The notes under the pieces were generated by a model. That model had not been told where the DNA came from, ran no database searches, and was given only the letters and a program-made list of their open reading frames with translations. Positions 26,110-35,027 of a stretch of 64,000 nucleotides of DNA are shown here, piece by piece. The stretch spans positions 124,001 through 188,000 of the forward strand of contig NZ_STGV01000007.1 in NCBI RefSeq assembly GCF_004912165.1. The letters run 5' to 3'. A program made the translations under genes and the position numbers. Within the stretch, counting starts at the first letter, position 1; each line of letters begins with the position of its first letter. The stretch is from Peteryoungia ipomoeae (GTDB lineage: Bacteria; Pseudomonadota; Alphaproteobacteria; Rhizobiales; Rhizobiaceae).

Positions 26110-26994
26110 ATGCAAGCCCGCAGCAGTGCCGTCACCTTCGCCTGGCTGCTCGTTGCGCCGGCGATCCTCTACATCGCCGTCATCGTCGCCTATCCGCTGG
26201 TCGATACCTTCATCCTGTCCTTCACCGACGCTTCGTTAAAGAAGACGACCAATTGGGTCGGTTGGGTGAACTACGAGAAGATCTTCAACGATACCTTCGC
26301 CACGGTCATCGTGCGGACCTTCGTCTGGACCTTCTTTTCGGTCTCGATCAAGATGATCATCGGCACCTTCGGCGCGGCCATGCTGAACACGGCCGTTCCA
26401 GGGCGCACGCTGTTTCGCATCCTGACCATGCCGCCATGGATCGTGCCAATGGCCATCGGCATCTTCATGTGGGGCTGGATGTATAACGGCCAGTTCGGCA
26501 TGATCTCCGGCGTCCTGCAGCGCGCTGGCGTGGTCGATGGTCCGGTCGCCTTCCTCGCCTATGGCTCGACCGCCTTTTGGGCGACGATCTTCACCGATGT
26601 CTGGATCGGCGTGCCGATGGTGACGCTCTATATGCTGGCCGCCATGCAGGCGATTCCGCAGGATCTCTACGAGGCCGCATGGACCGACGGAGCCGGGCGT
26701 TTCTACCGCTTCCGCCGCATCACGCTGCCGCTGATCCTGCCCGCCATGATCACCATGTCGATGCTGTCGCTGATCGCCACGTTCAACTCCTTCGACATTA
26801 TCTGGATCCTGACGCGAGGCGGCCCGAGCGGCGAGACCACGACGATGATCATCGACACCTATCACACCGCCATCGGCTCGAAGAAGTACGGAGAGGGTGC
26901 TGCTCGCGCCGTGCTGATCTGCATCTTCCTGTCGATCTTCTGCGTCGCCTATTTCCGTGTGACGAGCCGTCTTTCGCAGGAGCCTGCCCGATGA
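26110..26994 (+). CDS. Sugar ABC transporter permease (MalF/UgpA type)
   Basis: Inner-membrane permease of a CUT1 importer, 294 aa with six predicted spans. The EAA loop that contacts the ATPase reads EAAWTDGAGRFYRFRRITLPLI. The start at 26110 follows AGGAGG; a longer frame would overlap the oxidoreductase gene. It couples to the second permease by an ATGA overlap. Confidence 0.9.
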   Translation: MQARSSAVTFAWLLVAPAILYIAVIVAYPLVDTFILSFTDASLKKTTNWVGWVNYEKIFNDTFATVIVRTFVWTFFSVSIKMIIGTFGAAMLNTAVPGRTLFRILTMPPWIVPMAIGIFMWGWMYNGQFGMISGVLQRAGVVDGPVAFLAYGSTAFWATIFTDVWIGVPMVTLYMLAAMQAIPQDLYEAAWTDGAGRFYRFRRITLPLILPAMITMSMLSLIATFNSFDIIWILTRGGPSGETTTMIIDTYHTAIGSKKYGEGAARAVLICIFLSIFCVAYFRVTSRLSQEPAR

Positions 26995-27851
26995 GCTACG
27001 ACAAGACAGCCCTGATCAACCGCTATCGCTGGTATGAACTCATCGGGATCTATGCAGGCATTGCGCTTTTCCTCACCTTCGTGCTGGCTCCCTTCGTCGA
27101 GGGCTTCCTGGTCTCCCTCAAGCCGCTCAGCCAGCTCTTCTCGTCGCCCTACCGCTTCTGGCCGGAAAACGGTTCCTTCGAGGCCTACAGGACGATGTGG
27201 GTCAGCGTTCCAGGCTTTGCCCGCTACATCTTCAACTCGTTCCTGATCTCGACCATCGCCACCGTCGTGGTGCTGATCCTGATCGTTCCGGCGGCCTATG
27301 CCTTTGCCCGTTTCGAGTTCAAGGGACGGGGCCAGCTGCTCGGCGCCTTCCTTGCCGTGAACATGTTCTCAGGCGCCGTACTGCTCATCCCGCTTTTCCG
27401 GCTGATGCGGTCGATGGGCGTGCTCAACACCTATTTCGCCATGATCGTTCCGGGGGTGGCCTTCCTCATTCCCTCCGCCATCTGGCTGCTGCGCACCTAC
27501 ATGGCGCGCATCCCGCGGGAACTGGAAGAGGCGGCTTATGTCGACGGTGCCGGCTATTTCTATACCTTCCGCCGGGTCATCCTGCCGTTGGCGACCCCAG
27601 GCATTGCCGTTGTCGCCATCACCACCTTCATCGGCGCCTATGCCCAGCAGTTCATCTTCGCGCTCACCTTCAACTCCAAGACCGAATACATGCCGCTGCC
27701 GATAGGGCTGTTTGCCTATTTCGGCCGCCAGGAAGTGATCTGGAACGAGTTGATGGCGGCAAGCTTTGTCGGCATCGCGCCGGCCATGATCGTGATCTTC
27801 TTCCTGCAACGCTACCTCGTCAGCGGGCTTACCGCCGGCGCCATCAAATGA
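26991..27851 (+). CDS. Sugar ABC transporter permease (MalG/UgpE type)
   Basis: Second CUT1 permease, 286 aa, six spans, with EAA loop EEAAYVDGAGYFYTFRRVILPL. It starts inside the stop codon of the preceding permease. A conserved ending typical of MalG-type proteins (FFLQRYLVSGLTAGAIK) is seen, including the LTAGAIK tail. Confidence 0.9.
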   Translation: MSYDKTALINRYRWYELIGIYAGIALFLTFVLAPFVEGFLVSLKPLSQLFSSPYRFWPENGSFEAYRTMWVSVPGFARYIFNSFLISTIATVVVLILIVPAAYAFARFEFKGRGQLLGAFLAVNMFSGAVLLIPLFRLMRSMGVLNTYFAMIVPGVAFLIPSAIWLLRTYMARIPRELEEAAYVDGAGYFYTFRRVILPLATPGIAVVAITTFIGAYAQQFIFALTFNSKTEYMPLPIGLFAYFGRQEVIWNELMAASFVGIAPAMIVIFFLQRYLVSGLTAGAIK

Positions 27852-27913
27852 GTGTTGCCAACAGAATTCGGGCGAACCGGACGTTTCAACCAGTCAACAA
27901 AGGGGAATTATCG

Positions 27914-29134
27914 ATGACCAAGTCTCTTACCATGCTGGCAGGCTCTTTTGTCCTGCTGGCGAGTTCGGCACTGACCACCCTGGCCGCCGACCAGGAAATC
28001 AGCTGGATCTATTGCGGCGACAAGATCGACCCGATCCACGAGAAATACATCAAGGAATGGGAAGGCAAGAACGAGGGCTGGAAGGTCAAGGCCGAAGTCG
28101 TCGGCTGGGAGCAGTGCCAGGACAAGGCGACCACGCTCGCCGTTGCCGGTACCCCCGTTGCCATGGCCTATGTCGGCTCGCGCACGCTGAAGGAATTCGC
28201 GCAGAACGAGCTGATCGTCCAGGTTCCGATGACCGACGAGGAAAAGGCCTCCTACTATCCCAACATCGTCGATACCGTGACCTTCGACGGCACCCAGTGG
28301 GGCGTTCCAGTCGCGTTTTCGACCAAGGCGCTCTACTGGAACAAGGCGCTGTTCAAGGAAGCCGGTCTCGATCCGGAAACCCCGCCGAAGACCTGGGAAG
28401 AAGAGATCGCTTTTGCCAAGCAGATCAAGGAAAAGACGGGTATCGCCGGTTACGGCCTGCCGGCCAAGACCTTTGACAACACCATGCACCAGTTCATGCA
28501 CTGGGTTTACACCAACAACGGCAAGGTCATCGACGGCGACAAGATCGTCATCGACAGCCCGGAAGTGCTGGCAGCGCTTCAGGCCTACAAGGACATCACC
28601 CCTTACTCTGTCGAAGGTGCGACTGCTTACGAGCAGAACGAAATCCGCGCCATCTTCCTCGATGGTAAGGTCGGCATGATCCAGGCCGGTTCCGGTGCTG
28701 CTTACCGCCTGAAGGACACCAAGGTCGAATGGGGTGTCGCGCCGCTGCCGAAGGGCCCGTCTGCGAAGGGCGAGGGCACGCTGCTGATCACCGACAGCCT
28801 GGCGATCTTCTCCGGCTCGGGCGTTGAAGAAAAGGCGATCGAATTCGCCAAGTACATCACCTCGACCGATATCCAGCATGAGTACGAACTGCAGGGCGGC
28901 GCCGGCCTCACCCCGCTGCGTCCGGGCGCCGTCGTCGACCAGTTCGTCGCCAACGAGCCCTTCTGGAAGCCGTTCATCGACGGCATCGCCTATGGTGGGC
29001 CTGAGCCGCTGTTCACCGACTACAAGGGCTTCCAGAACGTGATGATCGAGATGGTCCAGTCCGTCGTCACCGGCAAGGCTGAACCGGCCGACGCGCTGAA
29101 GAAGGCCGCTGCCGATCTCGAGCAGTACAAGTAA
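27914..29134 (+). CDS. CUT1 sugar-binding protein (extracellular family 1)
   Basis: 406-aa periplasmic receptor. The start at 27914 follows AGGGGAATTATCG and gives a signal peptide ending near TLAA-DQE. The mature protein is of the MalE/UgpB class. A stem-loop lies 14 bp after its stop, before the ATPase gene. Location next to nag genes suggests GlcNAc or chitooligosaccharides as ligand, yet a gluco-oligosaccharide cannot be excluded. Confidence 0.88.
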   Translation: MTKSLTMLAGSFVLLASSALTTLAADQEISWIYCGDKIDPIHEKYIKEWEGKNEGWKVKAEVVGWEQCQDKATTLAVAGTPVAMAYVGSRTLKEFAQNELIVQVPMTDEEKASYYPNIVDTVTFDGTQWGVPVAFSTKALYWNKALFKEAGLDPETPPKTWEEEIAFAKQIKEKTGIAGYGLPAKTFDNTMHQFMHWVYTNNGKVIDGDKIVIDSPEVLAALQAYKDITPYSVEGATAYEQNEIRAIFLDGKVGMIQAGSGAAYRLKDTKVEWGVAPLPKGPSAKGEGTLLITDSLAIFSGSGVEEKAIEFAKYITSTDIQHEYELQGGAGLTPLRPGAVVDQFVANEPFWKPFIDGIAYGGPEPLFTDYKGFQNVMIEMVQSVVTGKAEPADALKKAAADLEQYK

Positions 29135-29148
29135 GCGTCAGTTGCAAT

Positions 29149-29174
29149 CCGCGGGCCGGTCCACCGGCCCGCGG
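29149..29174 (+). other. Strong hairpin after the sugar-binding-protein gene
   Basis: Perfect 11-bp, all-G/C stem (29149-29159 with 29164-29174) and a 4-base loop, 14 bp past the binding-protein stop and before the ATPase. No T-run follows, so partial termination or 3' mRNA protection is more likely than full termination. Confidence 0.65.
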
Positions 29175-29232
29175 TCACCACCAAAGACAGTAGATTGACC
29201 GGTCCACGGATCGGTATTGGAGACGTGAGCGC

Positions 29233-30363
<1,131 letters not shown>

Positions 30364-30394
30364 ACCAATCCTCCCAGCCACTGACGGCTGAACT

Positions 30395-30420
30395 GATCCG
30401 CCTCCGGGCGGATCTTTTTT
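30395..30420 (+). terminator. Rho-independent terminator of the GlcNAc-type importer operon
   Basis: Perfect 8-bp stem (30395-30402 with 30407-30414), 4-base loop and six Ts, 31 bp after the ATPase stop. Confidence 0.88.
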
Positions 30421-30572
30421 GCGTGGAGTCATTGCGCATTGCTGGCAAATCCGGCGCTGGTCAGTTGCGCGATATGAGTGTACAGGCTCGCAAGGATTGC
30501 AACTATTCTTAGGCGGCTCCCTCACGGTTTTGAGGGACTTGCGCTTTCAAGTGTTCAGATGGATTGGGATCG

Positions 30573-31364
30573 GTGTTTAGAGTATCCAAGAGGGATGAGC
30601 TGGCTCGCCAAGGCTATGTGCTGCTGATTTTTATCGTGTTTTTCCTGGTGATCTTCCTCACGAGCAGCCCGTATAAGCCGGGCGACGACTACGCGGCAGC
30701 GCAACTTCAGCAAGCCCTCGATTACGTGCAGGCCATTGGGCCGGATACTCAGATTTTCCTCTATCCAGATGGTCAACCGACCACCAAGATTTACGCGAGT
30801 ACGACATTTAAACGCGAAATCGCGGACAGTCTTGTCCATGAAAGACCAGGGCGTTATCGGCAGGCCTGGGGTAGGGAGGATATAGCAATCGTCGCCGTCG
30901 ATAATTTCTTCACGGCCGATCAGGAAGCACGGGAAGCGCAACTGAGAGACCTTCCGCTGCCGCAATTCATCAAGGAGGACATGCTCGCTTTGCCTCAGTC
31001 CGACCTTGGTTGCCATGCCGCAAATTTCCAAAATTTCGGTTGGGCCGGTGGCGGCTACGTCCTTGTCGATCTCGGTTATCACCGTGAGCATTCAAGATCG
31101 GGAATCGACTGTGTCTTGGCCGGCTTTGATGCTGTCGATGGATTGCCTTTGAAGAGCAATTCTTTTGATCAGACACTTTTACCCGATCACGGTGTTCGAC
31201 TTGTTCTCGTGGACTACGTGCGCCTCTGCTCTCACAAGGGCGTGTCGGATGCAGAAGAGAAAAGGCGTTCAAGATCGGGCATTACGACGCTGCCGTCACT
31301 TGCGTGTGTCGCGCAAGAACTCGCAGCGGCACTCAACCAAGTTTTGAAGCCTTCGGCGAAATAG
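30573..31364 (+). CDS. Hypothetical membrane-anchored protein
   Basis: About 263 residues, family not recognised. A single hydrophobic segment (YVLLIFIVFFLVIFL, about residues 15-29) follows a short charged N-terminus, so most of the protein is probably periplasmic. Codon use is less GC-biased than in neighbours, a possible sign of transfer. The start is uncertain: GTG at 30573 or TTG at 30564, neither with a good ribosome site. It stands alone after a terminator. An opposing 178-codon frame is less convincing. Confidence 0.5.
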   Translation: MFRVSKRDELARQGYVLLIFIVFFLVIFLTSSPYKPGDDYAAAQLQQALDYVQAIGPDTQIFLYPDGQPTTKIYASTTFKREIADSLVHERPGRYRQAWGREDIAIVAVDNFFTADQEAREAQLRDLPLPQFIKEDMLALPQSDLGCHAANFQNFGWAGGGYVLVDLGYHREHSRSGIDCVLAGFDAVDGLPLKSNSFDQTLLPDHGVRLVLVDYVRLCSHKGVSDAEEKRRSRSGITTLPSLACVAQELAAALNQVLKPSAK

Positions 31365-31395
31365 CGATTAATGGCGATGGCGAGCGGTGGCAGGC

Positions 31396-32487
31396 CTACC
31401 AAACCAATCCGCGTGCCTTGACCTCCTCGACCCGCGTGACGATGCCATTGCGTTGGAAGGTCATGCTGTCAAAGAGGTTCGAGACTACGCAGGTGTGGTT
31501 GGGGATGATCCGGACCTTTTCGCCGATCTCAGGTTTGCGTCCGGTCACCTTCGACAGGTCGACCGTGCCATGTTCTTCCGAAAGCCCCGTAATGACAGCC
31601 TCCGGATAGTCGAGGATCAGGCCGAAATCGGCAAAGCCGAGAAGGTCTGATGTCAGCGCCTTCGAGCCGGCGTCGAGGATGGCACGGTCTTCGGTCGGGC
31701 GAGAGACGACGGTGGCGAGAATGTGCATGGCGCAATCCTCGAAGCCGCAATGGCCTGCACGCACCATGGAACGGTCGTTATAGACATAGGTGCCCGAACG
31801 ATGCTCGGTCGCAGACGGCACCTTATGGGCCGAAAAGAGGCTTGGTGATCCGCCATTCGAGACGATAGGGCAGGCGATGCCCCGCGCTTCAAGGGCCGAG
31901 AGCGTGGCGCTGAAGAAGGCTTCGACCTGCGCCTCGCTGTCCGGCTTGGGATAGGTGAGGAGACCGCCAAATGTCAGCCCCGGTGCCGAAACGATCGCCT
32001 CGGCAAGTTCGACTGCTGCTTCCGGTCCCCGCACGCCACACCGTCCGCCGCCTGTGTCACATTCCACGAGCACGGTCAGCGGTCTCCCGGCGGCAAAGCC
32101 TTGCGACAGTCCGTCGACGGTGGTCCGGCTGTCGGCGACGACCTTCAGGCCGCCGATCCTGTCGTTCAAGGCCTTCAAGCGTTCAAGCTTTTCCAGTCCT
32201 AGGATGTTGAAGGTAATCAGCAGATCATCAAAGCCGGCATCGGCAAAGACTTCTGCTTCGGTGATCTTCTGGCAGTTGATGCCTTTGGCTCCGGCTTCCA
32301 CCTGGGCCTTCGCAATCGCCGGGATCTTGTGGGTCTTGATATGCGGGCGGAATTTCAGGCCATGTGCATCCATATAGGCCTGGACGCGAGCGATATTGGC
32401 AGAAAGCACATCCTCATCGATCAGCGGCAGAGGCGTCGACAGGTCCAGGATCGGCTGTCCTGCTTTCGGGCGGGGGAGGTCCATCAT
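31396..32487 (-). CDS. D-threonine aldolase / D-serine dehydratase-like PLP enzyme
   Basis: 363-aa fold-type III PLP enzyme with an alanine-racemase-like barrel. The PLP Lys is K51 in RPHIKTHK. The metal site near the end is H331-x-C333 (PNHTC). His-x-Cys is the zinc pair of eukaryotic-type D-serine dehydratase, whereas D-threonine aldolase has His-x-Asp, so a D-serine-dehydratase-type reaction may be the better guess. A D-amino-acid (D-hydroxy amino acid) substrate is expected. It runs leftward beside the NTF2-like gene and opposite the GH20 operon. Confidence 0.8.
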   Translation of the reverse strand: MMDLPRPKAGQPILDLSTPLPLIDEDVLSANIARVQAYMDAHGLKFRPHIKTHKIPAIAKAQVEAGAKGINCQKITEAEVFADAGFDDLLITFNILGLEKLERLKALNDRIGGLKVVADSRTTVDGLSQGFAAGRPLTVLVECDTGGGRCGVRGPEAAVELAEAIVSAPGLTFGGLLTYPKPDSEAQVEAFFSATLSALEARGIACPIVSNGGSPSLFSAHKVPSATEHRSGTYVYNDRSMVRAGHCGFEDCAMHILATVVSRPTEDRAILDAGSKALTSDLLGFADFGLILDYPEAVITGLSEEHGTVDLSKVTGRKPEIGEKVRIIPNHTCVVSNLFDSMTFQRNGIVTRVEEVKARGLVW

Positions 32488-32559
32488 CGGATATGTCTCA
32501 GGCCTTATGCTTTTGTCTTCGGGTGTTGAGACGGCGCGGGGCGCCGCTTTCCAATCGGC

Positions 32560-33051
32560 TCAGTCCTTGCCCATCGGGTTGGGCAGATAACCGGTGAAGC
32601 CGGAAATCTTCCATCGTCCGTCGTGCAGGCGGCAGTAATAGAGCGTCTGCCAACGCATCACATCAAGCGTTCCGTCCGCCTTGCGGATGCCGCCGTCGAA
32701 TTTCTTGCGCACCAGCGCCGTCTCGCCCTGTACCTCGATTTCTTCAAGCGTCGTCGTGGTGAAGATGGCTGTCCGGGGATCCTCACCATAACTCTGCGAC
32801 TGGAAATCACGGGCCTGTTTCAGCCATTCGTCGCGGTAAGCGGCGAGGTTCGGAAAGGTGAGGGTCCATCGGTCGGGATCGGGGCTGCGGTTGCCGCTGA
32901 TGCCGATAAATCCGTCCTCGACGAAATCACCGGCCACCATGCCCCAGTCTGCGGCGAGAAAGGCATCGATGTCGCGCGGCACCAGCATCTCCCAGATGCT
33001 GTGCCGGGCAGAGTCGGTCGCGGGAAATGGATTGATGAACGGATCGCGCAT
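32560..33051 (-). CDS. NTF2-like (SnoaL/DUF4440 fold) protein
   Basis: 163-aa protein with the pattern of a cone-shaped NTF2 fold: an early helical part (IDAFLAADWGMVAGDFVEDGFIG), then beta strands with RWQTLYYCRLHDGRWKISGFTGYLP. No catalytic motif is diagnostic. 72 bp before the PLP enzyme in the same direction, so the two are probably cotranscribed. Role unknown. Confidence 0.7.
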   Translation of the reverse strand: MRDPFINPFPATDSARHSIWEMLVPRDIDAFLAADWGMVAGDFVEDGFIGISGNRSPDPDRWTLTFPNLAAYRDEWLKQARDFQSQSYGEDPRTAIFTTTTLEEIEVQGETALVRKKFDGGIRKADGTLDVMRWQTLYYCRLHDGRWKISGFTGYLPNPMGKD

Positions 33052-33314
33052 ACACTGCTTCCCTAAATTCTTTTCATTCCTGACGAATTACTCTGGTCAA
33101 ATTCAGTTTTTTGTGGTGGCTTGTCAACGATCGAAGAAAATAATTTGCATATGGGGAACTGATGTCGATCAACCGCGAGGCGACGGGAGGAATCCGTCTG
33201 CCTGTGCCTGCACGCATGGCCTGCCGGTCTGCCAAGGCGGCTGATATCGCCGATTGCATCCTTGCAGTCGAGCGCCTAGTTTCCCGGCCCTCGGAATAGT
33301 TGAGAGGGGTCGAT

Positions 33315-34181
33315 ATGGATATTTTCGCGCGCATTCAGGATGAGGCAGCCCAATTCTCGGCCTCCGAGCAGCGCATCAGCGAAATCCTGCTCAATGCCTT
33401 TGATTTCGCGGTCAATGCCTCGATCATCGAGCTTGCCGAGCGCGCCGAGGTCTCGCCGCCCACCGTCACCCGTTTCTGCCGCCGGCTGGGCTATCAGAGC
33501 TTTGCCGACTTCAAGGTCAACCTTGCCCGCACGGCCTATGTCGGCGTGCGTTACCTCAATCCGGAGGCGCAAAGCACCGAACCCGCCGATGTCGCGACGG
33601 ACGTGATCACCAAGGCGCAGAACGCCATGTACATGGTGCACCGGGCGCTTGATCCGGCCATGCTGGACAAGGTGGCGGACAGGCTTGCCCGCGCCGAAAT
33701 GGTCTATGCCTTCGGTTCCGGCGGCAACTCCTCGATGATCGCAGGCGAAATCCAGAACCGGCTTTTTCGCTTGGGATCACGCGTCACGGCATCGGCCGAC
33801 AACAACATGCAGCTGATGCTGACGGCAGCGGCCCGCTCCAACGACGTGCTGATCGGATCGTCCTTTTCGGGCCGCAATGCCGAGCTGGTCAAGTGTTTCA
33901 AGCTCGCCCGCGACAACGGCATCACCACGATTGCCCTGACCCGCGCCGACAGCCCGGTGGCACAAGCGTCGGAACTGGTGGTCGGCATCGATCTGCCGGA
34001 GGGGGAAAACATCTTTCGGCCGACCTCGACGCGCTTTGCCTATCTTGCGGTTGTCGATGTCATCGCGAGCCTCGTCGCCTATCGCAACCGCAAGCAATCG
34101 CAGGTGACCCTGCGCCATATCAAGCAGCAACTGGTCGAGCACCGCGATGGCAGCGACGACCGTCAGCTTCTGGGAGACTAG
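33315..34181 (+). CDS. RpiR/MurR-family regulator (HTH_6 and SIS domains)
   Basis: 288-aa regulator. N-terminal HTH (ASIIELAERAEVSPPTVTRFCRRLGYQ, residues about 35-62) and a SIS phosphosugar domain (FGSGGNSSMIAGEIQNRL, later SSFSGRNAELVK). RpiR proteins respond to phosphosugars, in MurR to MurNAc-6-phosphate. The start at 33315 follows GAGAGGGG. First gene of a rightward operon with SDR, GH20, MlrC, MFS and CutC. Confidence 0.87.
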   Translation: MDIFARIQDEAAQFSASEQRISEILLNAFDFAVNASIIELAERAEVSPPTVTRFCRRLGYQSFADFKVNLARTAYVGVRYLNPEAQSTEPADVATDVITKAQNAMYMVHRALDPAMLDKVADRLARAEMVYAFGSGGNSSMIAGEIQNRLFRLGSRVTASADNNMQLMLTAAARSNDVLIGSSFSGRNAELVKCFKLARDNGITTIALTRADSPVAQASELVVGIDLPEGENIFRPTSTRFAYLAVVDVIASLVAYRNRKQSQVTLRHIKQQLVEHRDGSDDRQLLGD

Positions 34182-34229
34182 TCCAATGCGCCCGATCCCG
34201 TTCCCGCGTCCTTGCAAGGCTCGGCTCCC

Positions 34230-35003
34230 ATGAGCAGGATCGCCGTCGTCACCGGGGCCGCAGGCGATATCGGGCGGGCCATTGCCAAGCGCCTTGCAGA
34301 GAGCCACGACCGTGTCGCGCTGCTGGATCTCGACCCGCAGGCGCTCGACGCGGCGATGGTCGCACTCGGTGATAGCGGCACGTTCGACGCCTATGTCTGC
34401 GACGTCACGCGCGAAGCGGATCTGAGCGAGGCGGCTGTGACAATTGCCCGTCATGGTACCGTCCATACGCTCGTCAACAATGCCGGCGCTGCACGGGCAG
34501 TGTCGCTCGGTGATACCGATGGCGACATCTGGCGTCAGGACACCGCGCTCAATCTGGAGGCGCCTTATCTCTGCTTCCGCGCCTTCGAAAACGCCCTGAA
34601 GGAAAGTCGTGGCGCGGTGGTCAACATTGCCTCCGTCAACGGCCTCGCCGTCTTCGGTCATCCGGCCTACAGCGCTGCAAAGGCGGGCTTGATCCATCTG
34701 ACACGGCTGATTGCGGTCGAATACGGCAAGCACGGGATCCGCGCCAATGCTGTGGCCCCAGGCACCGTGCGTACGCAGGCCTGGGAGGCGCGCGCCCGCG
34801 CCAATCCGCAAGTCTTCGAAGAGGCCAAGCGCTGGTATGCGCTGCAGCGCATCGCCACGGCGGAAGACGTGGCCAATGCGGTCTTCTTTCTTGCAAGCGA
34901 GCAGGCCGCTGCCATCACCGGCGTCTGCCTGCCGGTCGATTGCGGCCTGACGGCCGGTCAGGCCGAGCTTGCCCGCACTTTTTCGCAATCCGACAATTAT
35001 TGA
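34230..35003 (+). CDS. Short-chain dehydrogenase/reductase (SDR)
   Basis: 257-aa NAD(P)(H)-dependent oxidoreductase of classical SDR type. Cofactor motif TGAAGDIGRA, NNAG, and active-site Tyr/Lys in YSAAKAG. The ending QAAAITGVCLPVDCG is typical. The ATG at 34230 is preferred over a TTG six codons upstream. Second gene of the RpiR operon; probably acts on a sugar or hydroxy acid from the GH20/MlrC pathway. Confidence 0.87.
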   Translation: MSRIAVVTGAAGDIGRAIAKRLAESHDRVALLDLDPQALDAAMVALGDSGTFDAYVCDVTREADLSEAAVTIARHGTVHTLVNNAGAARAVSLGDTDGDIWRQDTALNLEAPYLCFRAFENALKESRGAVVNIASVNGLAVFGHPAYSAAKAGLIHLTRLIAVEYGKHGIRANAVAPGTVRTQAWEARARANPQVFEEAKRWYALQRIATAEDVANAVFFLASEQAAAITGVCLPVDCGLTAGQAELARTFSQSDNY

Positions 35004-35027
35004 TTTTCCAAAGCCGGGAGCATCACC

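Noticed and set aside
26577..27851. A longer frame extending the second sugar permease upstream
   Set aside because: The extra part lies inside the first permease; the ATGA overlap at 26991 is the normal start.
27197..29134. 645-residue frame joining permease antisense-like sequence to the sugar-binding protein
   Set aside because: The extension has no domain; the signal peptide and ribosome site at 27914 define the gene, so it is not a fusion.
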